This document shows positions 36,169-45,232 of a DNA stretch of 64,000 nt, piece after piece. Position 1 is the stretch's first letter, and each line of letters opens with the position of its first letter. The DNA lies in the NCBI GenBank assembly GCA_024762925.1, contig JANTGM010000019.1:1-64000 (forward strand), written 5' to 3'. Under the pieces are notes generated by a model that saw only the letters and a list, made by a program, of their open reading frames with translations, was not told where the DNA came from and searched no databases. Origin of the DNA: Kofleriaceae bacterium (GTDB taxonomy: Bacteria; Myxococcota_A; Polyangia; Haliangiales; Haliangiaceae). A program made the position numbers and the translations under genes.

Positions 36169-38955
36169 ATGGTTAACGCATCACTACCCACCGTCGATGA
36201 ACTCACTGCTCTCGAACAAGCCTTTCGCCGCGATCCGGTGTCAAGCTTCACTGGGTTGGCCAACTGCTTATTGCAGCTTGGTCGTGCAGAAGACGCCATG
36301 CAGGTTTGCGCGCAAGGACTGCAAGCTGCGCCCTCAAATCTGGAAGGCAGGTTGTATTTAGGGCGTGCTCTAGCAGCGTTGCACCGATGGAAGGAAGCGC
36401 AGGCTGAACTCCTGAAAGTCGTAAAGGCGGATCGCAACAATAGCGTGGGGTTCCGGCTTCTAGGTGAAGTTCTGATGCGCCGCAATGACTTCGAGCGAGC
36501 GTTGCCCGTGCTACAGCACGCTCAGAACCTAAACCCTTCGGACTCCGAACTCCTGGGACTCGTGCGCCGTGCTCGAGATGGACATCCGCTCGATCCGCCA
36601 GCACCAGTGCCAACGCCCATGCAGCCAGTTGGGGGGTACGGGGCGCAGGCGGCGCAGGCTCCTGCTGCGGCAGCCATGCCGCTTCGTGTGCCCGAGCCGC
36701 AAAGACCACCACCCGCCGCGCCGCCGGCCCTTGGTCGGTTGGAGCTGGCTCAGAAACAGGTGCGCCCAAATGTGCCAAGCGATCGCGTATCTGCGGCGGT
36801 CTCTAACGACCGACGTGGAGCGGATGCGCCCGAGTTTGCTCCTATCGAGCACCACAAGGCGCCACCTCCGGAAAACCCCTTGGCGCCAATGCCGCCACAA
36901 CAGCCCGGGTCTGCCCGGCCGTCGGCTCCTCCTGGTGCACCCGGTGCCCCCACGGCGGCGCCCGCTGTTCGCCCGCGTTTGATTCCCGCTGCAAAGCCCA
37001 AAGACGCTGCGCAAGAGGGGCTTCGTGTCTCGGCAGCGGCTGGTGAGCAGTACCTCAATCAACTGCTCATGGGGGGGTTGCTCGATGTGCCCAATGTGCG
37101 CGTTGAGGAAGCCCATTACGATCCTGGCCCAGGCAAGCGCTGGGGCCGATCCGCTTCTCGCATCTTCATCTACCTTTTTGTCATCCTGTTGGCGGCAGGA
37201 TCGGGCAGTGGCGTTTGGTATTGGTATGCGCAGAAACAGGTGGATGCGGACATTGCTCGCTACCTAGAGAGCGCGAAGGCGCTTGTTGATAGCGGTGATC
37301 GCGGAGACCTGGCCAAGGCTGGAGAAGAAGCGAAGAAGGCTTTGGAGCGCGACACTTCGGATGCCTACACCATGGCCGTCCTAGCTGAGGTCACAAGTCT
37401 CTCCACACTGCTGTATGGAGAGTACACGCCCGCAGAAGTTCAGCGTGCGGTTAACTCTGTGGCTAGGAAGATTACTGAGCCCGGGCAAAAGGGGTATCGC
37501 GAGCTGGTTATCGCAAGCTCTGCCAACGCTCTCTCCGAAGTTCCGGAGCTCACGGAAGACGCGGATGCCCGACTTTTAGGTGCGCAGAAGCAACTCAAAG
37601 AATGGCTGGAACGTTCGCCTGATGATCGCTTGGCTCGTTGGCTTCTGGGCCGCGCCTTGTTGGTTGGAGGAAGCCGCACGGCTGCGAAGGCCGCTTTTGC
37701 ACAGGCTCATGCCAATGGCGAAGGGCCCGCAATTGCCACGGTCGACTTGGCCAACTTTCATCTCGATGAAGGCGAGTTTGATACCGCGATGAAGTTGTAC
37801 GACGATGCGCTCAGCCGTTCCCAAAATCACGCCTTAGCATTCGTTGGCCGGTCACTGGCGAGGTCTGAGCGGAGAATCGAGGCGCAAGAGGCTATGGCCG
37901 ACATCAGCATTGGGCTCGCGCAAGCTGGTGGTTCCAAGCTGATTGCCTGGAAAGAGCTTGCCATGTCAGGCGCCTCGCAATCCCTTGGCGACTATGAAGC
38001 CTTTGCCACTTCGCTCAACAACGCAAGTGCTGACAATGGCCCGCAAGACCCGCGATTCCTAGCGCGAATCGGCCTTGCACGTGTCTCACAGGGCCGCATT
38101 GTTGATGCGGCTGGAGTGCGCGGCACCATCCGCTGGTTTGCGGCGGATCCAGAGAGCCACCCACTGGTCGCGCTACTCGATGTCGAACTCTTGATGGCTC
38201 GTGGCCTTCCCAAAGCGGCCCTTGAGGCCTTGGGCGATACATCGGGTTTCCGTGCGGCAACGCTTCGTGGACGCGCGCTGTTTGATACAGGCGACGTGGC
38301 TGGCGCACTCGCAGCCTTCGAAGAGGCATTAGAAGTTTCCCCAGAAGACATTGAGCTGCAGGCTTGGACGGAAGCTGCGCGCATGGTTTCGACAACGGGA
38401 ACCGAGAGGCGCAAGGCCGATGAGGCTCTCGATAGCCTGGGACGCAAGGCGACAACCAAGACTGCGCGTTTTGTGCATGGTATGGCTCTGGCGGCGGTCG
38501 GGAAAAGCGAGCTTGCGGAAGACAAACTCAAGAAGTCTGTCGAGGACATCACGGAGGCATTCCCGAACCCACTTGCCTATCGCTCTTACCTCGCGCTTGG
38601 TCGAATTGCCTTCGCGAAAGGCGATTCTGCATCCGCGCTCAAGTCTCTCGAAGCGGCCTCTGAGAGCAATCCTGGGTACCTACCGACGCGAGACTTGCTA
38701 GGTCAGGTCCTTGTGGACTCAGATCCTGCCAAAGCGATGGAGAACCTAAACGATGTCTTTGATGCGGGGGTTGCTACAATTGGCTCGGAAATCGCGCTCG
38801 CAAGGGCCATCATGAAGACAAGCGGCAACAAGGCCGAAGCGACGAGTGCAATTCGCCGAGCGAAGGAGCGAGGGGCATCTGATGCGAGTCTCCAGAAGGC
38901 CATCGAAGAGGTGGACCCGGGGCTCTACGAAGAACTCGGAGTTCCTGCGCCATAG
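36169..38955 (+). CDS. Large TPR protein with internal membrane segment
   Basis: A 928-residue protein. The N-terminal TPRs (residues ~10-130) are cytoplasmic, followed by a Pro/Ala-rich linker (~135-270), then KPKDAAQEGLRVSAAAGEQYLNQLL, and one membrane segment near 330-350 (IFIYLFVILLAAGSGSGVWYWY). After it come a second helical TPR-rich region to the end (ALVDSGDRGDLAKAGEEAKKAL, ALAAFEEALEVSPEDIELQAW). No signal peptide. ATG 36169 has a weak RBS. The layout suggests an inner-membrane scaffold with TPR domains on both sides. No family function is recognised. Confidence 0.7.
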   Translation: MVNASLPTVDELTALEQAFRRDPVSSFTGLANCLLQLGRAEDAMQVCAQGLQAAPSNLEGRLYLGRALAALHRWKEAQAELLKVVKADRNNSVGFRLLGEVLMRRNDFERALPVLQHAQNLNPSDSELLGLVRRARDGHPLDPPAPVPTPMQPVGGYGAQAAQAPAAAAMPLRVPEPQRPPPAAPPALGRLELAQKQVRPNVPSDRVSAAVSNDRRGADAPEFAPIEHHKAPPPENPLAPMPPQQPGSARPSAPPGAPGAPTAAPAVRPRLIPAAKPKDAAQEGLRVSAAAGEQYLNQLLMGGLLDVPNVRVEEAHYDPGPGKRWGRSASRIFIYLFVILLAAGSGSGVWYWYAQKQVDADIARYLESAKALVDSGDRGDLAKAGEEAKKALERDTSDAYTMAVLAEVTSLSTLLYGEYTPAEVQRAVNSVARKITEPGQKGYRELVIASSANALSEVPELTEDADARLLGAQKQLKEWLERSPDDRLARWLLGRALLVGGSRTAAKAAFAQAHANGEGPAIATVDLANFHLDEGEFDTAMKLYDDALSRSQNHALAFVGRSLARSERRIEAQEAMADISIGLAQAGGSKLIAWKELAMSGASQSLGDYEAFATSLNNASADNGPQDPRFLARIGLARVSQGRIVDAAGVRGTIRWFAADPESHPLVALLDVELLMARGLPKAALEALGDTSGFRAATLRGRALFDTGDVAGALAAFEEALEVSPEDIELQAWTEAARMVSTTGTERRKADEALDSLGRKATTKTARFVHGMALAAVGKSELAEDKLKKSVEDITEAFPNPLAYRSYLALGRIAFAKGDSASALKSLEAASESNPGYLPTRDLLGQVLVDSDPAKAMENLNDVFDAGVATIGSEIALARAIMKTSGNKAEATSAIRRAKERGASDASLQKAIEEVDPGLYEELGVPAP

Positions 38956-38981
38956 GGTGGTAGTCGAATCGGGTGGTAGTC
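38955..38981. repeat. 11-bp direct repeat after the TPR gene
   Basis: GGGTGGTAGTC occurs twice (38955-38965 and 38971-38981), separated by GAATC, in the 63-base gap between two convergent genes. No function is evident. Confidence 0.4.
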
Positions 38982-39018
38982 TAGGAGTTCGGCAGCGCCG
39001 GGCTTCATCGGCCCAACA

Positions 39019-41052
39019 CTACTTGCGGGCCCGCAAGAGGCGCTCAAAGGCTTCGGCGGCAGCTTGCGATAACACGGTTAGGTGCTCCTCGAAGATCGCG
39101 TCATAGCTGCCCAAGCCAAACAAGACGCCAATCACGCGATCGCGAATGGCGATTGGGACTCCCAAAACATCGAATGCATCAGGCATGTCCAAGTCCTGCG
39201 CGAACTTCTTTGTGACGTCATCTTCGATTGGCCCGTTGTAGGGCAAGCGCATCCGCACGATGTCGCGGAAGGTTGAGTCCTCATCCACTCCGATGCTGCT
39301 TCGCGCATCGTCCGTGCAACCGTGAAGCAACCAGGTTGTGAGGTCGTCTTGGCGAAGCGCCAAGAATCCTGTGCGCTCAAAGGCCATGTCGAGAAAGCTG
39401 AGAATTGGTTCGAGTATGCCTCGCTTGTCTTCTGCGCCATCGATCGCACGGAGGGCCACAAGCAGCTTGCTGGCTGACTCGGTTAGGTTGGATTGGGTTA
39501 CCGCCCTGGGAGTGTCGCTGCGAACCGTTGCGTCACCCGCAGCCGAGACCACGATTGGCACCGATGGATCGTGGGTGTTGATTTGGGTTGTCACCGCGTC
39601 GTTGTCATCAACCGCTATTGGGACGCTATCGTTGAAATCTTCATAGGCCTGCGGCCGGGCACCAAGAAAGCCCGGGGGAATGGTGGTGCCGGGAGGGCCC
39701 CATTCGCCGCCGACCATGTCGATGCTGCGTGCGATTGGCGAACCCTGGTGTGCCTCGCTCGCAGCCTCTGGCTTGCGCTCAGCTGACTTCGCTGGGTTTG
39801 CGGCTTTTGGCTCCTCGGGCTTGGCGTCGCGGATTGTCTTGTGAGCGAAGTCGTTGTCCCTAACATCCGAATCCAGAGCGGCAGGTGCAATCTCTGGCTC
39901 GGCACCAAGCTCCTCTGCATCGGCATGGAGCCGTGGAGACTCCTCTGTGGGCTCATCTGGCTCTTGTTGCTCAGAACCGGTTTCCTGAATCTCCTTGGCA
40001 AGCGCGGCAGTTTTCAAGGTGCCGCTGTCTTCGGGCAGCCCCGCGGAGATTTCCAGAAGCCCGGATTGTGCGTGCTCAGCGAGCGCCTTTTGAATTGGAG
40101 AGTCGCTGCCAATGGCACCAAGCCCAAGGCTCGTCTGCCGTGAGACCCGACGCTTGCGATCCTTTGTGTCCAGAATAATGGGCCCAGATTTCTCGACATC
40201 GAGCGTATTTTTGATGCTCGAAAGGAGAATTGGCGCGGTGTCAGTCCCACGTTCAACTTCCTGTACGATGGCCGGTTCGTCGCCGAGATTGACTTGAATC
40301 CCAGGAGCCGAATCCATCTTGCGCTCGGGTTTTGGCACACTTTCAAACTCTCCCGCTCTTGCGAAAAGTTCTGGTGGGCTCGGGTGTTGGTTTGGTGGTC
40401 GTTTTACCTTCCGCGTTTTTAGCGGGCCCGTAGATTCCTCGTCTTTGCCTTCAACTTTGCCAGGCTTCGAAGTCTTCTGGCGCTTCACTTTGAGTGGGCG
40501 GGGCCGAGTCTTCATTGGCGCGGTTTGTAGCGTTGGATCACTCTCCGCAGCTTCGGCGAGCATTCTGCCTTCCACATCGGGCCACGTGCCATCGGCAACG
40601 AGCTCTCGGTACAGCTCTGTCTCTTGCTTGTAGTAGTGCGCCAAGCACCACGCAATTTGCGCCTGTGTGGCCACGGCACGCATCACATAGCTCCCGGTAA
40701 AGAAGCTAATCTCCTCAGCGGCCCTGGTGTCGCTAGGATCCGACATGATCAGCGTGAGATTGCCATCGGCGTCCAGCGCAACAGGGACCGAGCGAAACTC
40801 TGTGGCCATGTCGGCGGGCACCCGCTCAAGAAGCCCTGAACTTAAGCGTGTGAGTTCGGAAGGGTTGATCCGCGGTATCAGGAGGCGGCTGCGGTAGAAG
40901 GCCGTTAGATCTTCATCGCCTAGGTGGCCGCTGCGCACGAGTTCTTCGGGAACGGTGCCCCCGTCATTGCGCACCGCCTGGCGGGCGCGATCGAGCTGAT
41001 CCGGGTCAACCAAACCAGCGCGTAGTAGCAATGAACCAACGTCGTCAGCCAT
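39019..41052 (-). CDS. MshEN (GspE N-terminal)-GAF domain protein
   Basis: A 677-residue cytoplasmic protein. Residues ~1-150 match the N-terminal domain of secretion ATPases (GSLLLRAGLVDPDQLDRARQ, GTVPEELVRSGHLGDEDLTAFYRSRL, PVALDADGNLTLIMSDPSD), a fold that binds c-di-GMP in some MshE proteins. A long low-complexity, Glu/Pro/Lys-rich linker (~165-480) leads to a GAF-like domain (~510-675) with KLLVALRAIDGAEDKRGILEPILSFLDMAFERTGFLALR and VLGVPIAIRDRVIGVLFGLG. The secretion ATPase domain is absent. A signalling role for surface motility or secretion is inferred. Confidence 0.7.
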   Translation of the reverse strand: MADDVGSLLLRAGLVDPDQLDRARQAVRNDGGTVPEELVRSGHLGDEDLTAFYRSRLLIPRINPSELTRLSSGLLERVPADMATEFRSVPVALDADGNLTLIMSDPSDTRAAEEISFFTGSYVMRAVATQAQIAWCLAHYYKQETELYRELVADGTWPDVEGRMLAEAAESDPTLQTAPMKTRPRPLKVKRQKTSKPGKVEGKDEESTGPLKTRKVKRPPNQHPSPPELFARAGEFESVPKPERKMDSAPGIQVNLGDEPAIVQEVERGTDTAPILLSSIKNTLDVEKSGPIILDTKDRKRRVSRQTSLGLGAIGSDSPIQKALAEHAQSGLLEISAGLPEDSGTLKTAALAKEIQETGSEQQEPDEPTEESPRLHADAEELGAEPEIAPAALDSDVRDNDFAHKTIRDAKPEEPKAANPAKSAERKPEAASEAHQGSPIARSIDMVGGEWGPPGTTIPPGFLGARPQAYEDFNDSVPIAVDDNDAVTTQINTHDPSVPIVVSAAGDATVRSDTPRAVTQSNLTESASKLLVALRAIDGAEDKRGILEPILSFLDMAFERTGFLALRQDDLTTWLLHGCTDDARSSIGVDEDSTFRDIVRMRLPYNGPIEDDVTKKFAQDLDMPDAFDVLGVPIAIRDRVIGVLFGLGSYDAIFEEHLTVLSQAAAEAFERLLRARK

Positions 41053-41105
41053 GAGCGAGAAGAAACCAGCGACAGATCATGTAGTGTAGAGCAGCGCAAA
41101 GTCAA

Positions 41106-42257
41106 ATGTCAGTACCCACACAGAAATCTACGCGTAGCTATTTTGATTACAACGCAACCTCGCCGCTTGCACCCGGGGTGTTGGAGGCCGTCCTGGAAGC
41201 TCTCAAGGTCGTGGGGAACCCCAGCAGCCCTCATCGGGAAGGGCGCAGGGCGCAGGCGCTTCTAGACTCCGCGCGTGAAACCGTGGCAGCGGCAATTGGC
41301 GCCGAAGCTCTCGACTTGGTGTTCACCTCAGGCGGCACCGAAGCCAATCACTTGGGACTTGTGGGCTTGGCGAGAGCTGTGAACAGGCCAGGACCTGTGC
41401 TTCTTCCTCCAACCGTACATCCATCACTCTACGCAGCAGGTGAGGCTGCCGGTGCAGAGCGAGGTGGCATGGTGACATTGAGAGCTAGCACCGATGGAAC
41501 GCTCGATTTGGCAGCAGCAGAGAAGGTGCTGGCATCCTCAAAGGCACGGGTCCTTGCGCTCTCATTGGCGAATCACGAACTTGGCAGTGTGGAGGATCTG
41601 GCAGCCGTGTCTGGGCTCTGCAGATCTGCTGGTTGTCTGCTTTTCTGTGACGCCGTACAGGGATTTGGACGCCTTGAGGTCGCCTCGCTCCTACCGTTTG
41701 TCGATGGCCTGAGTCTCTCGGCGCACAAGATTGGAGGGCCCAAGGGGGTGGGGGCGCTCTGGCTCAGGCCGGGGCCGTCAGTGGAGAGCTTGATTGGAGG
41801 CGGAAAGCAGGAGTCGGGAAGACGTCCAGGGACGCAGGCGGTTGCTTTGATTGCGGGGTTTGCCGCGGCTTGTGACACGCTGCCAGTGCGACTCGCGGAT
41901 GCCCCACGGCAAGCGGATCTGCGCGATTCGCTGGCGATGGGTCTCGAGGAATTGGGCGCAGTTTTACACTCCAGCTCCGAGGGCCTGTGCAACACAGTTC
42001 TCGTGCGATTCCCTGGTGTTCCTGGCGAACTTCTAGTCACAGGCCTGGACTTGGTTGGAGTGGCGGCCTCCACGGGTGCGGCCTGTTCCTCGGGAACCAC
42101 TGAGGCGTCTTCAGTCTTGCTTGGAATTGGGCTCAGCAAAACGGAGGCAATGGAGGCCCTGCGACTCTCAATTGGGCCAGATACCACTGCTGTGGAAGTG
42201 CAATCGCTCCTCCAGCTCATGCCCCCGATCCTCGAGCGCGCGAAGGCATTTGGCTAG
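41106..42257 (+). CDS. Cysteine desulfurase (NifS/IscS family)
   Basis: A 383-residue PLP enzyme that removes sulfur from cysteine for Fe-S clusters or thiolation. It shows YFDYNATSPLAPGV at the start, SGGTEANHLG, SAHKIGGPKGVGALW (PLP Lys about 208), RRPGTQ and the mobile-loop cysteine in TGAACSSG (about 326). The conserved His/Ser of the usual H-P-A-V motif reads VHPSL here. It starts 53 bases from the divergent MshEN-GAF gene. No iscU or other Fe-S assembly genes lie next to it, so the sulfur acceptor is unknown. Confidence 0.9.
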   Translation: MSVPTQKSTRSYFDYNATSPLAPGVLEAVLEALKVVGNPSSPHREGRRAQALLDSARETVAAAIGAEALDLVFTSGGTEANHLGLVGLARAVNRPGPVLLPPTVHPSLYAAGEAAGAERGGMVTLRASTDGTLDLAAAEKVLASSKARVLALSLANHELGSVEDLAAVSGLCRSAGCLLFCDAVQGFGRLEVASLLPFVDGLSLSAHKIGGPKGVGALWLRPGPSVESLIGGGKQESGRRPGTQAVALIAGFAAACDTLPVRLADAPRQADLRDSLAMGLEELGAVLHSSSEGLCNTVLVRFPGVPGELLVTGLDLVGVAASTGAACSSGTTEASSVLLGIGLSKTEAMEALRLSIGPDTTAVEVQSLLQLMPPILERAKAFG

Positions 42258-42269
42258 CCCCTGAGCGCC

Positions 42270-42299
42270 TTGACATACGCGAGTTTACTGGGCTATTCC
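42270..42299 (+). promoter_or_regulatory. Candidate sigma-70 promoter of the acyl-CoA operon
   Basis: A perfect TTGACA (42270-42275) is followed after 18 bases by TATTCC (42294-42299, half-matching TATAAT). Transcription would start near 42306, leaving a leader of about 75 bases before the thiolase ATG at 42382. Confidence 0.4.
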
Positions 42300-42381
42300 C
42301 TCCATGCTCAGCCCTCCAGCTGAGCTCTCGAAGGCGCGGGCCGCGGGTTCCTGCCACTCACCATTTCTCGGAGAAACGCCC

Positions 42382-43557
42382 ATGCGCGATGTCGTTATTG
42401 TTAGTGCCGCTCGAACGCCGATCGGCTCCTTCCTCTCTTCTCTTTCCAGCGTGCCAGCAACAGAGCTCGGCTCTATCGCAATTCGCGCCGCTCTCCAGCG
42501 GGCGGATATCGGTGCCAGTGATGTCGGCGAGCTCTACATGGGGTGCGTGCTGCCTGCAGGCTTGGGACAAGCTCCCGCACGACAGGCAGCCATCGGCGCT
42601 GGGCTCGATAAGAGCACTCCTTGCACCACGGTCAACAAGGTCTGCGGTTCTGGGCTCAAGACGGTCGTGCTCGCAGCCCAGGCAATTGCCTGTGGTGATG
42701 TGGATGTGGCCGTCGCTGGGGGCATGGAGAATATGTCTCAAGCGCCCCACGTGCAGCGTGGGCTTCGCACTGGCATCAAGATGGGAAACTTCCAAACCAT
42801 CGACTCAATGGTCAACGATGGCCTTTGGGATGTGTACAACGATCAGCACATGGGCAACTGTGCTGAGCTCTGTGCTTCGGAAAAGGGCATTTCGCGAGAG
42901 GCGCAAGATGCCTTTGCGATTGAGAGTTACAAGCGCGCCCAGGCGGCGATTGGCGATGGTCTCTTTGCAGAGGAAATTGTCCCAGTCACGATCAAGGGAC
43001 GAAAGGGGGATGTTGTTGTCGACACGGATGAAGAGCCTGGCCGCGGAAAGCCCGAGAAGCTTCCCACGCTGCGCACAGCATTTCAGAAAGACGGCACCGT
43101 TACTGCCGGCAACGCCTCCTCGCTCAATGATGGCGCGGCGGCTGTGGTACTGATGTCAGCCGATGAGGCCAGGAAGCGTGGGCTCACTCCGCTCGCGAAG
43201 ATCGTCTCTTGGGGGCACCACGCTCAAGACCCCGAGTGGTTCACCACAGCTCCTGCCGCCTCAATTGAGAAGGCCTGTGAGAAGGCGCAATGGAAGCCCA
43301 CGGATGTGGACCTTTGGGAAATCAACGAAGCGTTTTCTGTCGTTTCTCTAATCAACAATCAACTGCTCTCACTCGATAGCAGCAAGGTAAACGTCGATGG
43401 CGGTGCGGTTGCACTTGGTCACCCCATTGGCGCCTCGGGAACCCGCATCTTGGTCACGCTACTTCACGCGATGAAACGGCGAGACGCCAAGACCGGCGGG
43501 GCAAGCCTGTGCATTGGCGGCGGCGAGGGAATTACTCTCATGGTGGAGCGAGACTAA
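42382..43557 (+). CDS. Acetyl-CoA acetyltransferase (thiolase)
   Basis: A 391-residue thiolase that cleaves 3-ketoacyl-CoA or condenses acetyl-CoA. The acyl-carrying Cys is in KVCGSGLK (about residue 88), the catalytic His in GHPIGASGTR, and the second Cys in LCIGGGEG. ATG 42382 has CGGAGA about eight bases upstream; the frame opens at 42304 without purpose. Its stop overlaps the next ATG by one base (TAATG), so it is coupled to the dehydrogenase. Short-chain (acetoacetyl-CoA) specificity is likely given the CoA-transferase in the window. Confidence 0.93.
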   Translation: MRDVVIVSAARTPIGSFLSSLSSVPATELGSIAIRAALQRADIGASDVGELYMGCVLPAGLGQAPARQAAIGAGLDKSTPCTTVNKVCGSGLKTVVLAAQAIACGDVDVAVAGGMENMSQAPHVQRGLRTGIKMGNFQTIDSMVNDGLWDVYNDQHMGNCAELCASEKGISREAQDAFAIESYKRAQAAIGDGLFAEEIVPVTIKGRKGDVVVDTDEEPGRGKPEKLPTLRTAFQKDGTVTAGNASSLNDGAAAVVLMSADEARKRGLTPLAKIVSWGHHAQDPEWFTTAPAASIEKACEKAQWKPTDVDLWEINEAFSVVSLINNQLLSLDSSKVNVDGGAVALGHPIGASGTRILVTLLHAMKRRDAKTGGASLCIGGGEGITLMVERD

Positions 43558-44429
43558 TGGCTGATATTCAGACAATTGGCGTCATTGGCGCTGGCCAAAT
43601 GGGCCGGGGCATTGCCCAGGTGGCAGCACAGGCGGGCTTGGACGTTGTGCTTCTCGATGCAAACCTCGAGATGGCTCAGAAATCTACTGAGAGGCTAGGT
43701 CGTGCGCTCGATCGTCTTGTGGCCAAGGAGAAGATCACCATTGAAGAGCGCACCGAAGCACTTGCACGCATCACTCCTCGCTCTGACTACAAAGACCTCG
43801 CTCCTTGCGATTTTGTCGTAGAAGCAGCTCCCGAGCGCGAGGATATCAAACTCGAGATCTTTACCAAGCTGAGCGAAGTGACGAAGAAGGAAGCCATCTT
43901 GGCGTCCAACACATCGTCCATTTCGATCACGAAAATTGGCGCCTGCACGGATCGGCCTGAAAAGGTCATTGGGATGCACTTTATGAACCCTGTGCCGGTC
44001 ATGAAGCTCGTCGAAATCGTGCGAGGCCTGCCCACTGATGACGCGACCTTTGAGGCAACGGTTGCGCTGGCAAAGCGCTTCAACAAGACGACGGTTGCCG
44101 CTCGCGACATCCCAGGCTTTATCGTCAATCGCGTGCTCATCCCGCTCATCAACGAGGCCTGCTTTGCGCTCTACGAGGGGCTTGGAACCGTTGAGGACAT
44201 CGACGTTGGCGTCAAGCTCGGCCTCAATCACCCGATGGGGCCCTTGGAACTCTCCGATCTTATCGGCCTCGATACATGTCTGGCGATTGCGAATGTGTTG
44301 CACACCGAACTCGGTGACGATAAGTACCGGCCGTGTCCGTTGCTCAAGCAGCATGTCGCCGCAGGATGGCTTGGACGCAAGGCCGGCCGAGGCTTCTACA
44401 CCTACGATGCGCAAGGGAAGAAGGCGTAG
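43557..44429 (+). CDS. 3-hydroxybutyryl-CoA dehydrogenase
   Basis: A 290-residue NAD(P)-dependent enzyme oxidising 3-hydroxyacyl-CoA to the ketoacyl-CoA. The Rossmann motif GVIGAGQMGRGIAQ opens the chain. The family motif MHFMNPVPVMKLVEIVRG carries the catalytic His, and FIVNRVLIPLINEACFALYEG opens the C-terminal dimer domain. It is short (about 290), so it is the stand-alone dehydrogenase and not the fused FadB type. Overlaps both neighbours by one base. Confidence 0.93.
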   Translation: MADIQTIGVIGAGQMGRGIAQVAAQAGLDVVLLDANLEMAQKSTERLGRALDRLVAKEKITIEERTEALARITPRSDYKDLAPCDFVVEAAPEREDIKLEIFTKLSEVTKKEAILASNTSSISITKIGACTDRPEKVIGMHFMNPVPVMKLVEIVRGLPTDDATFEATVALAKRFNKTTVAARDIPGFIVNRVLIPLINEACFALYEGLGTVEDIDVGVKLGLNHPMGPLELSDLIGLDTCLAIANVLHTELGDDKYRPCPLLKQHVAAGWLGRKAGRGFYTYDAQGKKA

Positions 44430-45208
44430 TGCAATACGATCTGCTCACGGTCGCGATTGCCGACCACATTGCAACCGTCACGATCAATCGGCCTGATGCG
44501 CTCAACGCTCTGAGCCCGCAACTTCTCACCGAGCTCTCGATTGCGGTCGCAGAGCTTGAGGGCCACGATGAAGTGGGAATCGTGGTCTTGACGGGCGCGG
44601 GCAAAGCGTTCGTGGCGGGTGCTGATATCGCAGAGATGCAGGGCATGGACTCAGTCGATGCGGCCGCATTTGCCGAATATGGAGGCAATGTTGGCCGCGC
44701 CATCGAAGAGTCTGGCAAGGCGTACATTGCCGCGGTGAATGGCTTTGCATTGGGCGGAGGATGCGAGCTGGCTCTTGCGTGTGACTTCATCTACGCTTCG
44801 GCAAAAGCAAAACTCGGCCAACCCGAAGTGAAACTTGGGGTGATTCCCGGCTTTGGAGGCACACAGCGGCTCGCTCGGAGAGTTGGGGTGGCCAAGGCAA
44901 AGGAACTCATTTTCACAGGTGACATCATCGCCGCTGATGAGGCCTTGCGCATTGGGCTGGTAGACAAGGTAGTCGAGCCCGAAGCTCTTATGGAAACTGT
45001 CTCCACAACGGCAAAGAAGATCCTCGCAAACGGTCCTCTTGCAGTTGCCGCAGCAAAGCGAACGATTCACGAAGGCCTCTCCATGACGTTGGAGCAAGGC
45101 AATCGCCTGGAGCAACTTGCCTTTGCAAACCTATTTAGCACCGATGACCAAAGCGAAGGCATGGCGGCGTTTCTAGAGAAACGCGAACCCGCATTTCGCG
45201 GCAGCTAG
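44429..45208 (+). CDS. Enoyl-CoA hydratase (crotonase family)
   Basis: A 259-residue crotonase-fold enzyme hydrating 2-enoyl-CoA. Visible: ATVTINRPDALNALS, the oxyanion-hole segments AFVAGADIAEM and NGFALGGGCELALACDF, and LGVIPGFGGTQRLAR with the catalytic Glu region (QPEVKLG). GTG 44429 overlaps the upstream TAG (TAGTG). An upstream start at 44333 lies inside the dehydrogenase gene and is disfavoured. Confidence 0.92.
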   Translation: MQYDLLTVAIADHIATVTINRPDALNALSPQLLTELSIAVAELEGHDEVGIVVLTGAGKAFVAGADIAEMQGMDSVDAAAFAEYGGNVGRAIEESGKAYIAAVNGFALGGGCELALACDFIYASAKAKLGQPEVKLGVIPGFGGTQRLARRVGVAKAKELIFTGDIIAADEALRIGLVDKVVEPEALMETVSTTAKKILANGPLAVAAAKRTIHEGLSMTLEQGNRLEQLAFANLFSTDDQSEGMAAFLEKREPAFRGS

Positions 45209-45232
45209 CGCACGGAAGATGAGGTAGAGACC

